Below are positions 24,841 through 32,595 of a DNA stretch of 34,022 nucleotides, piece after piece. A program made the translations under genes and the position numbers. The DNA is from Oceanobacillus luteolus (lineage in GTDB: Bacteria; Bacillota; Bacilli; Bacillales; Amphibacillaceae). The notes beneath the pieces were generated by a model. That model worked only from the letters and a program-made list of their open reading frames with translations, had not been told where the DNA came from and did not search any database. Each line of letters starts with the position of its first letter. The first letter of the stretch is position 1. The stretch spans positions 1-34,022 of the forward strand of contig NZ_JAMBON010000036.1 of NCBI RefSeq assembly GCF_023715655.1, given 5' to 3'.

Positions 24841-24857
24841 TTTATCCGGTAAACAAA
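24841..24857. promoter_or_regulatory. Degenerate ROK-type operator before the LarA-like gene
   Basis: TTTATCCGGTAAACAAA keeps the right half (AAACAAA) and outer TTT of the uxaC operator, with AATTT/AAATT flanks, but the left arm is changed. It would place the second transcription unit under the same repressor with lower affinity. Confidence 0.4.
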
Positions 24858-24986
24858 TTAAATGAGCTCAAAATTCACTTTTTTGAGAGAAATGAAAGGG
24901 ATTACAATAACCCCTTATAAAATACCCGATGTAAGGGTATACGATTATAATAAGATTAATGAATGATAAACTGGAGGTCGTGAAAA

Positions 24987-26255
24987 ATGGGTATTCTCCA
25001 TGAATTACTGAAAGATATTCCGATACCAAAGATGGCGAAGGTCCGTCAATCGTTTTCAGACGAGAAAATTGAAGATGTACCGGGAACTCTGAAACAGGAA
25101 TTGGAAAAAGAAGGCGTCGCTGAATTTGTGAAGCCGGGAATGGAAATCGCAATTGCTGTTGGTTCAAGAGGAACTGATAGATTAGTGGATGTCACACGAG
25201 TAACGGTTGAATTCTTAAAAGAACTTGGTGCAAAGCCATTCATCGTTCCGTCAATGGGAAGTCATGGCGGTGCTACAGCTGAGGGCCAAAAGGCAGTGCT
25301 TGAGCATCTTGGTGTGACAGAAGAGACGGTGGGAGCGGAAATCCGTTCATCAATGGAAGTCATCCAGATTGGGCAATTGGAAAATGGATTACCGGTATAT
25401 ATTGATAAATTTGCATCCGAAGCAGATGGAATTGTTGTCATTAACCGTGTTAAGCCTCATACGGCATTCCGTGGTCCGGTTGAAAGTGGAATCATGAAGA
25501 TGATCAGTATTGGGCTAGGAAAGCAAAAAGGTGCAGAAGCCTGCCACCAAATGGGCTTCAAGTACATGGCGGAAAACATTCCAAAGATGGCGAGGATTGC
25601 TTTGGAAAAAATGCCGATATTATTTGCTGTAGCAACGGTTGAGAATGCTTTTGACAAAGTGGCGGAAATTGCCGTGCTTAAACCAGAGGAAATTGAAGAG
25701 CGGGAAATTGAATTGCAGAAGCTCGCGAAAAAGCTATTACCGAAACTGCATTTTGATAAAATAGACGTCCTGATTATCGATGAGATTGGAAAAAACATCA
25801 GTGGGGATGGAATGGATCCGAATATTACGGGGAGATATCCGACACCATACGCTTACGGCGGACCTGAAGTAACGAAAATGGCAGTTCTCGATCTTACTTC
25901 TGCATCAGAAGGAAATGCGAATGGAGTTGGGACTGCTGACTTTACAACAGAACGACTCGTGAATAAAATGGATCGCCACGGAACATATGCAAATGGTTTA
26001 ACATCAACAGTTGTTGGACCTACCCATATCTCAACTACATTGGAAAACGATAAGCAAGCCTTCCAGGCGGCAATCAAAACGGCGAATATCCTCGATTTTA
26101 CAAAGGTGACCGTTGTCCGAATCAAGAATACGTTGGAATTGGCTGAAATAGAAGTATCCGAAACACTGCTTGACCATGTGAAGGACCATCCGGAACTTGA
26201 ACAAATTTCTGATGTATATGAATTGGAATTTGATGAGAACGGAAACCTATTTTAA
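24987..26255 (+). CDS. LarA-family (DUF2088) nickel-pincer racemase/epimerase homologue
   Basis: The product (422 aa) has the size of lactate racemase LarA and its LarA_N/DUF2088 organisation. Residues matching known LarA cofactor and catalytic positions are present at nearly the same spacing: R61 (GSRG), H93 (MGSHGG), H158 (VKPHTAFRG), K171 (GIMKMISIG) and H187 (EACHQ), aligning with LarA R75, H108, H174, K184 and H200. The nickel-pincer nucleotide, bound through the lysine and second histidine pair, should therefore be usable. LarA homologues racemise or epimerise 2-hydroxyacids, and D-gluconate 2-epimerisation has been described for some. Between uxaC, a UxuB-like reductase and gluconokinase, interconversion of D-mannonate and D-gluconate is the most economical proposal. 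No larB, larC or larE is in the window. GGAGG lies 9 bases before the ATG. Confidence 0.82.
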   Translation: MGILHELLKDIPIPKMAKVRQSFSDEKIEDVPGTLKQELEKEGVAEFVKPGMEIAIAVGSRGTDRLVDVTRVTVEFLKELGAKPFIVPSMGSHGGATAEGQKAVLEHLGVTEETVGAEIRSSMEVIQIGQLENGLPVYIDKFASEADGIVVINRVKPHTAFRGPVESGIMKMISIGLGKQKGAEACHQMGFKYMAENIPKMARIALEKMPILFAVATVENAFDKVAEIAVLKPEEIEEREIELQKLAKKLLPKLHFDKIDVLIIDEIGKNISGDGMDPNITGRYPTPYAYGGPEVTKMAVLDLTSASEGNANGVGTADFTTERLVNKMDRHGTYANGLTSTVVGPTHISTTLENDKQAFQAAIKTANILDFTKVTVVRIKNTLELAEIEVSETLLDHVKDHPELEQISDVYELEFDENGNLF

Positions 26256-26365
26256 TTCATAAAACTCTTTCATGCTTCATTGGAGCGGGTTGTGGCTGCG
26301 CTAAAAAGATTCGTGAAATTTTTATCTAAATGATCCGAGAAAAACTAGAAAAGGTGAGGGAAACG

Positions 26366-27136
26366 ATGACAAACTTATTTGATCTAACAGGAAAAACGGC
26401 AGTTGCTTTTGGTGGAAACAGTACATTAGGCAGCGCAATCGCGAAAGGCTTTGCGGAACAAGGAGCACGAGTTGCAATCGTAGGAAGAAACCTTGAAACT
26501 GCAAAAGAAGTTGCTGAAGAAATTAATGCAGCCGGTGGAGATGCAGCTGCTTTCTACGGAGACGTAAGCAAACTTGAAACAGTTACAGAAGCTGCTAATC
26601 AAATTGAAGAGTGGGCTGGTGGCTGGGATATTCTCTTGAATGCCCCGGGGAAAAATAGCTCTACACCATTTTTCGATCTTACTCCTGAAGAATGGGATGA
26701 CATCATGTCCGTCAACTTGAAAGGCCTTGTATTTACAACACAAGTCTTTGCTAAGAAAATGATTGAACAAGAAAGACCAGGAAGCATCATTAATATTTCT
26801 TCTGTATCTTCTGGTCCACCATTATCACGCGTGTTTACGTACTCTACTTCAAAAGCTGGTGTAAACAGTGTGACACAGTACTTGGCTCGTGAATTTGCTC
26901 CACACGGTATTCGGGTTAATGGAATCATTCCAGGTTTCTTCCCGGCTGAACAAAACCGTAAAATCTTGGATGAAGAACGAATTGAAAACATTATGCGCCA
27001 TACACCAATGAACCGTTTTGGTGAAGCGGAAGAGTTAAAAGGAGCTGCCATTTACTTAGCTTCTGATAAAGCATCATCTTTCGTAACAGGAACCTTCGTA
27101 CGTGTAGATGGCGGTTACGGAAGCATGACAATCTAA
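26366..27136 (+). CDS. SDR-family oxidoreductase, probable D-mannonate oxidoreductase (UxuB-like)
   Basis: The product (256 aa) is a classical short-chain dehydrogenase. The nucleotide motif is FGGNSTLGSAIAKGFAEQG (G16-x5-G22). LLNAPGKN replaces the usual NNAG. The catalytic residues are N117, S146, Y159 and K163 (YSTSKAG). In Bacillus the hexuronate pathway uses an SDR (UxuB/YjmF) to reduce D-fructuronate to D-mannonate, and this protein has the same character. ATG at 26366 follows GGTGAGGG; an upstream frame from 26330 lacks a site. It lies 110 bases after the LarA-like gene with no terminator between, so co-transcription is likely. Specificity is inferred from context. Confidence 0.8.
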   Translation: MTNLFDLTGKTAVAFGGNSTLGSAIAKGFAEQGARVAIVGRNLETAKEVAEEINAAGGDAAAFYGDVSKLETVTEAANQIEEWAGGWDILLNAPGKNSSTPFFDLTPEEWDDIMSVNLKGLVFTTQVFAKKMIEQERPGSIINISSVSSGPPLSRVFTYSTSKAGVNSVTQYLAREFAPHGIRVNGIIPGFFPAEQNRKILDEERIENIMRHTPMNRFGEAEELKGAAIYLASDKASSFVTGTFVRVDGGYGSMTI

Positions 27137-27371
27137 TAAAGCGTACGAAAACGGGTCTTTTCAATCCATACTTCGTTACGTAGACGATTTCCAACCCCTG
27201 ACCACAAAGGGTTTAGAAGAAAGGTTTTGAGGGAGGCGTAACTTCTTCAAAGCCTTTTCTATTGCGGCGATATGAAAATCATCAACTATATCATGTAATA
27301 TTTATATGAATACAAATTTACGTGGGGTAGCTCCTCGAATAACGTATCCCACAATCTAAAGGATGAGGACA

Positions 27372-28853
27372 ATGAAAGAAAAACTAGTTATTGGTTTAGA
27401 TATAGGAACAACTAGCGCAAAGGCTGTTGTTTTTGATAAAAAAGGTAAGCTGATCACGGAAGCGGAAGAGCTTGTAACTACATATTATCCGAAACAAGGT
27501 TATGCAGAACAAGACCCTAAGGAAGTTGAGGCAGCTGCAAGAAAAGTGATGAAGCAAGTCATTGGCTCTGTGGATGAATCCAACTATGAATTGGTGGCAA
27601 CAGGTTTTTGTACTGCTATGCATTCCTTGATTTGTGTGGATGAAAAGGGAGAGCCCTCATCCAATATGCTGATTTGGTCGGATGGCCGCGCGAATGCACA
27701 GGCAGAACGACTAGAAGCTGAAAAAGGCAAAGAGATTTTTTCGCGGACTGGAACTCCAATCCACCCAATGACTCCACTAACAAAGTTAATATGGATGCGG
27801 GAAAATAAAGATTCTGCTTACGAACAAGCAACGTATTTCATGACAATGAAAGAATATCTAGTTTATCATTGGTTCGGAGAGCGTGTGATTGATTATGCAA
27901 TGGCTTCTTCGACAGGTTTCTTCGATGTTAGTAACAGAGTATGGGATGCTGAGGCATTGGAGCTCGCTGGAATAACTGAATCCCAGTTAGCGGATGTTGT
28001 AGAGCCGACATGGGAGTTATCCGAGCTAGTCCCAGAATTGAAGGATGCTTTGGATGTACCGGATGGTCATCGATTTATTATCGGCTCTGCGGACGGCCAG
28101 CTTGCGAATCTTGGAAGCGGTGCAACATCAACAGGTGAGGTTAATATTTCTGTCGGTACGAGTGGAGCGATTCGACAATTTGTCGAAGGTGCACCAATCA
28201 ATGAGAAAATGGAGACATTCACCTATGCATTTTCCAAGGATACATCGATTATTGGCGGACCTACTAATAATGGCGGTATTGTACTGCAATGGTTTAAGGA
28301 CGTAATCAAGTTTCCTGGTGACTATACAGAACTGATTGAAGAAGCTAAGGATGTGCCGGCGGGAGCAAACGGTATACTTTTTCTTCCATATGTTAATGGA
28401 GAGCGTGCACCACTATGGAATCAGCAGGCGTCAGGGAACTTTTATGGGCTTCAAGTCGAGCATACTCGTGCTGAAATGACACGTGCAGTCTTGGAAGGGA
28501 TTGCTTTTAACATTTACCAAATCAACCGTTCATTGGAGACATTGGCCGGAAAACCGAAGAAGGTTACAGTGAATGGTGGTCTGACCCGTTCTTCAATCTG
28601 GGTACAAATACTAGCTGACATTCTCGGTGAAGATCTCTACTTCTCAGAAACTCACCACAATGCAGCTTGGGGTGCAGCGTGGGTAGCGCTTGTCGCCATT
28701 GGAGAAGCGTCATCGTTCCGTGCGATTAAAGAGAACCTACCTGGAGAAATAAAAATCACCTCCAATAAACAAAATCATGAGCTATACCAAAAAGTTTATC
28801 AAAGATATGAAAAGCTTGGCCAAGCTGTCACTGCTTTATTTGATGAAATCTGA
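27372..28853 (+). CDS. gntK: Gluconokinase (FGGY family)
   Basis: The 493-aa product phosphorylates D-gluconate to 6-phosphogluconate. The N-terminal FGGY motif is IGLDIGTTSAKAVVFD. GntK-like blocks include GFCTAMHSLICVDEKG, FSRTGTPIHPMTPLTKLIW, VIDYAMASSTGFFDV, NISVGTSGAIRQF and GGPTNNGGIVLQWFKD. The C-terminal block is GERAPLWNQQASGNFYGLQ. These match Bacillus gluconate kinase better than xylulokinase, which it might be mistaken for. The ATG at 27372 has GGATGAGG at suitable distance. It ends the putative LarA-like/SDR/GntK transcription unit and is closed by a strong terminator. No gluconate permease is adjacent, so its gluconate may be generated internally. Confidence 0.9.
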   Translation: MKEKLVIGLDIGTTSAKAVVFDKKGKLITEAEELVTTYYPKQGYAEQDPKEVEAAARKVMKQVIGSVDESNYELVATGFCTAMHSLICVDEKGEPSSNMLIWSDGRANAQAERLEAEKGKEIFSRTGTPIHPMTPLTKLIWMRENKDSAYEQATYFMTMKEYLVYHWFGERVIDYAMASSTGFFDVSNRVWDAEALELAGITESQLADVVEPTWELSELVPELKDALDVPDGHRFIIGSADGQLANLGSGATSTGEVNISVGTSGAIRQFVEGAPINEKMETFTYAFSKDTSIIGGPTNNGGIVLQWFKDVIKFPGDYTELIEEAKDVPAGANGILFLPYVNGERAPLWNQQASGNFYGLQVEHTRAEMTRAVLEGIAFNIYQINRSLETLAGKPKKVTVNGGLTRSSIWVQILADILGEDLYFSETHHNAAWGAAWVALVAIGEASSFRAIKENLPGEIKITSNKQNHELYQKVYQRYEKLGQAVTALFDEI

Positions 28854-28865
28854 TGGATTTATGGG

Positions 28866-28900
28866 GAACCAGCTTCTTATGAGAAGAGCTGGTTCTTTTT
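28866..28900 (+). terminator. Terminator after gntK
   Basis: GAACCAGCT and AGCTGGTTC form a perfect 9-base stem with inner CTTCT/AGAAG pairing, followed by TTTTTATT. Confidence 0.9.
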
Positions 28901-29021
28901 ATTAATCATAAGGACTACTTTCCTATTATTTAGAAAAATTGCTACTTTACATAGAAATTCCTCTGTATTTCAGTTAAAATGTAAGTCATACACTAATTTA
29001 ACTGAAAAAGGAAGTCGAAGC

Positions 29022-29696
29022 ATGCCTTATCATGTTCAGCTATTCAAATTTTTTACTTCAATTTACGATCATATTTTCCGTATCAAGCGTGCGGAAAAGA
29101 TAACGAATCTATGGAAAACGAGTTTATTACTTATTCTCGCCTCAGCGTTAATCTATGGTTGGATGGCTTATTTAGGAATTGGATCAACCTTTCTTTCGAG
29201 CAGTATGGCATATCTAAGTTCTGGCGAATATGAAACTAGCAAACTATGGTTTTTGCTTGGAAGAGTAGTGTATGGTGCGTCGTTTGCTGCAGCAGTACTC
29301 TTTGTTCCCAGTATGATTTATCAACTTATAACAGGAATACCATATCAGAAGCTAATCATCATGCAACAAATTGTTCTAGCTGTCTTGCTGTTGGAGCGCT
29401 TGATTTGGATTCCGATTGCAATATTTATTGGTTTGGATTGGTATGTGTCACCTTTATCCTTTGGAGTAATAGCGTCGTATATCTTTGAAATTGAATGGTT
29501 TATTTATTTCTTTGGAGCGATTACCCTTTTTCAATTGTGGACTATTTGGTTTCAGTTTCGTTTCTTGCACGCTATGTCTGAAAATGAGAAGCGAACGATC
29601 TGGATATTTATTATCTTGTTGCATTTGTTAGGCTGGGTCCTTGCAGCAACCATTTCTTTTACGGATTCTTATATGATAAGTAGGTGGTTCGAATGA
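29022..29696 (+). CDS. Yip1-like multi-span membrane protein
   Basis: The product (224 aa) has five hydrophobic spans after a cytoplasmic N-terminal segment of about 45 residues (HVQLFKFFTSIYDHIFRIKRAEKI). Size, span count and pairing with an HlyD-type adaptor recall Bacillus YknW, a Yip1-family protein that works with the YknXYZ exporter. The assignment is by layout only. AAGGAAG precedes the ATG. The stop overlaps the next start (ATGA), so the two proteins are made together. No ATPase or permease gene follows. Confidence 0.6.
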   Translation: MPYHVQLFKFFTSIYDHIFRIKRAEKITNLWKTSLLLILASALIYGWMAYLGIGSTFLSSSMAYLSSGEYETSKLWFLLGRVVYGASFAAAVLFVPSMIYQLITGIPYQKLIIMQQIVLAVLLLERLIWIPIAIFIGLDWYVSPLSFGVIASYIFEIEWFIYFFGAITLFQLWTIWFQFRFLHAMSENEKRTIWIFIILLHLLGWVLAATISFTDSYMISRWFE

Positions 29697-31024
29697 GGAA
29701 AAATCGGTGGCTTCAGTTAGGAATCATCTTATTTATAGCAGTTAATTTATTCCTCGTGCTCCAGGATGACGAAATGAAAATTGACCGTATTTCATATGTA
29801 AATGATTGGTCAGCGAGTTTTACAGCAGACCTGAAAAACGAGATGTACAAGCCGGTTGTTTTGTCTGCGGCAAATGAAGAACAAATTTATTTTGATCGTA
29901 GTAAAGGGATATTTCAAGAGTTTCTCGTCTCTGAAGGAGATGAGGTGACGGAGGGAACGGGCCTATATACGTATCGGGTGGAAAATTATTATGAAACCGA
30001 GGCGGATTTGCTTCAACAAATAGAGCGGGTAAACGGAGAGATTGAAGCACTTGAGTCGGCAATTTCTCAAATTGAGAACTATGCAATCCCTTCCAATGAA
30101 TTTAATCCTTCCAGTTCCGTGTTAATTACTGAAGAGGATATTTTTGTTGAAATCCCTGAGTCGCAATTGGAAGCCGAGTTCATGAAAGAACAGTATTTGG
30201 TAGAAAAAGAGCATGAATTGACTGCGAAAAATCTGGAACTTACCTCGTTGGAGAATCAGTTGAGTGAACTCCGGTCAACAGGTGACATGCTGACTGTTGA
30301 AAGTCCATATGCGGGAATAATCAAGCATATTTCGACCGAACTTGCAGATCCCCTCATTATCATCGAGAGTGTCGAACTCCAAGCTTCTGGGAATCTGACC
30401 GAGGTGGAAAGGACGGAGGTAAAAGAGGGAATGCCAGCAGTATTACAGCTCGAAAAATCGGCCGTAATGCTGGAGGGTGTCGTAGATTCACTGGCTCATT
30501 CCCCTGCATCTTTAGAGGTTGATGAAGAGAGTAATTATAAGTTTACTGCGACCTTCACAGAAGGGCTTGAAGATGAGGAAACAGATGAAGACACAGATAC
30601 AAATGAAGATGAGGAAACGGATGAAGACACAGATACAAATGAAGATAAAGAAACAGATGAAGATACAGAAACTGATGTAGAGTTGTTGCCGGGCTACCAC
30701 GGGACATTGATGATTACGTTAGAGGAATCCATTGGGGCTGTTGCAATTTTTGAAAATGCATTCATTGATCACGGTGTCTGGCAAATGAATAATGATGGAA
30801 CGTTGCAACGACGTGAAATAGAAACTGGTCTATTTGACGACCATCAAGTCGAGATCATAAATGGACTCGAATCAGGCGTAAATGTTGCCGCTGGACCTGT
30901 GAAGCAATTACGGAATGGGGCAACTTTTATTACGCCAATTCAATGGCGAGAGCTGAATCGAGGATCTCTTTCACCAGATCGACCAGAGTGGAAATCGTTT
31001 GTAAGTGGCATATTATCCAGATAA
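29693..31024 (+). CDS. HlyD/RND-type membrane-fusion (adaptor) protein with acidic repeat
   Basis: The product (443 aa) has a short cytoplasmic N-terminus and one membrane helix (about 5-22). A lipoyl-like half domain follows (ending GIFQEFLVSEGDEVTEGTGL), then coiled-coil arms (about 100-130 and 165-200) and the returning lipoyl half (VESPYAGIIKHIS). Beta-barrel regions complete the usual adaptor architecture of MacA/YknX-type proteins. A low-complexity Asp/Glu/Thr tract of 2.8 repeats of DEETDEDTDTNE (about 294-327) interrupts the C-terminal part. ATG at 29693 overlaps the previous stop. Its partner transporter is not encoded here; it may use one from elsewhere, or the operon may have lost yknYZ-like genes. 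Confidence 0.75.
   Translation: MRKNRWLQLGIILFIAVNLFLVLQDDEMKIDRISYVNDWSASFTADLKNEMYKPVVLSAANEEQIYFDRSKGIFQEFLVSEGDEVTEGTGLYTYRVENYYETEADLLQQIERVNGEIEALESAISQIENYAIPSNEFNPSSSVLITEEDIFVEIPESQLEAEFMKEQYLVEKEHELTAKNLELTSLENQLSELRSTGDMLTVESPYAGIIKHISTELADPLIIIESVELQASGNLTEVERTEVKEGMPAVLQLEKSAVMLEGVVDSLAHSPASLEVDEESNYKFTATFTEGLEDEETDEDTDTNEDEETDEDTDTNEDKETDEDTETDVELLPGYHGTLMITLEESIGAVAIFENAFIDHGVWQMNNDGTLQRREIETGLFDDHQVEIINGLESGVNVAAGPVKQLRNGATFITPIQWRELNRGSLSPDRPEWKSFVSGILSR
30572..30673 (+). repeat. 36-base tandem repeat coding an acidic 12-residue unit
   Basis: Two nearly identical 36-base units and a partial, more diverged third unit encode DEETDEDTDTNE. The high DNA identity of the first two (one base difference) suggests recent expansion and a possible copy-number polymorphism that keeps frame. 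Confidence 0.85.
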
Positions 31025-31027
31025 TTA

Positions 31028-31060
31028 CCCCATTGACAAGTGCAATGGGGTTGGCTTTTT
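31028..31060. terminator. Terminator between adaptor and YihY genes
   Basis: CCCCATTG pairs with CAATGGGG across a 7-base loop, followed by TTGGCTTTTT. It closes the plus-strand operon and lies just beyond the stop of the minus-strand gene. Confidence 0.75.
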
Positions 31061-31063
31061 CTA

Positions 31064-31915
31064 TTAAATGTTCGCAGCTTTATGCAACTCAGCGGAACTT
31101 CTGATTTTATAACGGTGATAGATAACAGTTAGACTCGCGCCTAGCATTAAAATCAGTCCCGTTAAGAAGAACCAGACCATTAATATAATCACTCCTCCGA
31201 GTGTGCCGTAGGTGGCAGAGTAATTTCCAAAGTTGCTGACATAGATGGAAAAACCGAATGAAATAACTTGCCAGAGTAAGCTGGCAATGATAGCCCCTGG
31301 TAGAATATGTTTGAAGGAGATTTTTTTATTCGGGGCAAAACGATACAACATCACGATGAATGTTGTCAGGACAACGATACTGATTATCCAGCGGAGGACT
31401 TGTAACAGGATCCCCATGCCGACTGTAATACCGGTAATGTCGCTTACCAGCTGTAAAATAACATCACCCAAAACTGGTAATGCTATAGCTACCACAACAG
31501 CTACAATTAAACCGATGGTGAGTCCTAAAGAGATGAGGCGAACGACGATAAAAGAACGGGTCTCTTCAACATCAAAAGCTTCATTGGAGGACTTAATAAA
31601 GGCGTTGATTCCATTGGATGCTGACCAAAGTGCACCAATAATCCCGATGGTAAGTAACCCTCCCCGAGGTGTTTGAACGAGACTAACAATATTTTCTTCA
31701 AACAGAGAAGCGATTTCCGCTGGTAGAATGGTTGAGAAGACTTCCATCGCATCATCAGGAGAAATATTAAAATAAGGGATAATTGCAAATCCTACAATTA
31801 ATAATGGAAAAACCGCCAATAAAAAATAATAAGCTAAAGCAGCTGCCAAAAGAGTGATATTATCTTCTTTAATTTTTTCCGAAATAACTTTTCCATAACG
31901 TTTAATCTTATTCAT
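31064..31915 (-). CDS. YihY/BrkB-family integral membrane protein
   Basis: The product (283 aa) has six predicted membrane spans and the family's conserved opening LLAAALAYYFLLAVFPLLI. Further blocks are SNGINAFIKSSNEAFDVEETR and, near the end, YSATYGTLGGVIILMVWFFL with the conserved Tyr/Gly-rich segment. Once annotated as ribonuclease BN, the family is now regarded as membrane proteins of unclear transport role. ATG at 31915 follows GGAGG by 11 bases; a GTG three codons earlier is only 2 bases away from it. It is monocistronic and converges with the adaptor gene. Confidence 0.88.
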   Translation of the reverse strand: MNKIKRYGKVISEKIKEDNITLLAAALAYYFLLAVFPLLIVGFAIIPYFNISPDDAMEVFSTILPAEIASLFEENIVSLVQTPRGGLLTIGIIGALWSASNGINAFIKSSNEAFDVEETRSFIVVRLISLGLTIGLIVAVVVAIALPVLGDVILQLVSDITGITVGMGILLQVLRWIISIVVLTTFIVMLYRFAPNKKISFKHILPGAIIASLLWQVISFGFSIYVSNFGNYSATYGTLGGVIILMVWFFLTGLILMLGASLTVIYHRYKIRSSAELHKAANI

Positions 31916-32033
31916 GATTATCACGACCTCCAGTTAGCTCTTGCCCTCGTATGTTATAAACTATATACCCTGCCTCGTCTAAAATAATCTTTTTCTTTAC
32001 AGGGGATAAAAGAGTTCTGTTCCATCGTTAAAC

Positions 32034-32062
32034 GTTTTATTTAATTAATCTAGTGGTATAAT
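32034..32062 (+). promoter_or_regulatory. Promoter of the YtxG-like operon, possibly sigma-B type
   Basis: GTTTTA (32034-32039) is followed by TGGTAT (32054-32059) after 14 bases, close to the sigma-B pattern GTTT-N12-15-GGGTAT. The same hexamer is 17 bases from a perfect TATAAT (32057-32062) that sigma-A could use. Related ytx genes in B. subtilis are general-stress genes. Confidence 0.45.
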
Positions 32063-32116
32063 ATCTCTATAAATATGTGTCGATGTATTTGGATGCTAAA
32101 GGAGGGAATAGTACTT

Positions 32117-32593
32117 ATGGGACTAATTTACTTAAGTGTTTTACTAGTAGCCATCGCATTTCTAATCGTAGTTATTTATCTCTGCTTTGTCCTGAAGCGT
32201 GTAACGAATACAATGAAATCACTTAGTGTGACATTAGGTGAGGTTGAAAAGCAAGTGCAAAAGATTACTCCTGAGCTTTCCGCAACGCTAAAGGAAACGG
32301 ATTCCTTAATGGATGATGTGACAGAAAAGGTTCAAGCTACCGACAGTGTGTTTGATTCTGTTCAATTATTGGGCGAGTCCATTCAATCGGCTAATACAGC
32401 ATTTCAAAATAGTTTTGGCAATTTAACGGATGAAGAAATGGATAAAAAGGTGAAGCCGTTTATTGAAGGAATCAAATGGAGCGAGGTAGGCTTAACATTA
32501 TTCAATCAGTGGAAAAGTAAAAAACCAAATGATAGAAATGAACTGATGATCCGAGATGACAATGAAATAGCAGTAACAGGGAGAGAGGGATAG
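32117..32593 (+). CDS. DUF948 (YtxG-like) membrane-anchored protein, first copy
   Basis: The 158-aa product has an N-terminal membrane helix (about 3-25) followed by a long amphipathic helical region rich in regularly spaced hydrophobics (VEKQVQKITPELSATLKETD). This is the DUF948 pattern of Bacillus general stress protein YtxG. ATG at 32117 has GGAGGG 10 bases upstream; the longer frame from 32075 has none. Its stop is two bases before the second DUF948 gene, whose ribosome binding site lies inside this gene. Function is unknown; a structural or envelope-stress role is only inferred. Confidence 0.8.
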   Translation: MGLIYLSVLLVAIAFLIVVIYLCFVLKRVTNTMKSLSVTLGEVEKQVQKITPELSATLKETDSLMDDVTEKVQATDSVFDSVQLLGESIQSANTAFQNSFGNLTDEEMDKKVKPFIEGIKWSEVGLTLFNQWKSKKPNDRNELMIRDDNEIAVTGREG

Positions 32594-32595
32594 AA

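Larger units (their letters stand above)
24620..24986 (+). other. 367-base intergenic region: terminator, candidate promoter and operator
   Basis: No gene is visible here. It holds the uxaC terminator (24683-24726), a second TTTGTTTG-containing degenerate stretch near 24767-24784, a candidate promoter (24798-24826), a degenerate ROK operator (24841-24857) and an ATACCC/GGGTAT inverted repeat near 24923-24941. GGAGG then precedes the start of the next gene. Confidence 0.6.

Noticed and set aside
24987-26255. Naming the LarA-family gene lactate racemase
   Set aside because: The family has several 2-hydroxyacid substrates, and the neighbours point to aldonates, not lactate.
26599-27051. 150-aa open frame on the minus strand
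   Set aside because: It is antisense to the SDR gene, has no ribosome binding site and shows no recognisable protein pattern.
27137-27371. Separate promoter or small gene before gntK
   Set aside because: No convincing promoter, hairpin or coding frame with a ribosome binding site was found; read-through from the SDR gene is the simpler view.
27372-28853. Xylulokinase, suggested by XylR-like regulators nearby
   Set aside because: Blocks such as GTPIHPM and CTAMHSL match gluconokinase, and there is no xylose isomerase.
30572-30673. CRISPR-like repeat
   Set aside because: Units are adjacent without spacers, stay in frame and lie inside a coding region.
31245-31676. 143-aa plus-strand open frame
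   Set aside because: It is a shadow of the YihY/BrkB gene; the real gene explains the region.
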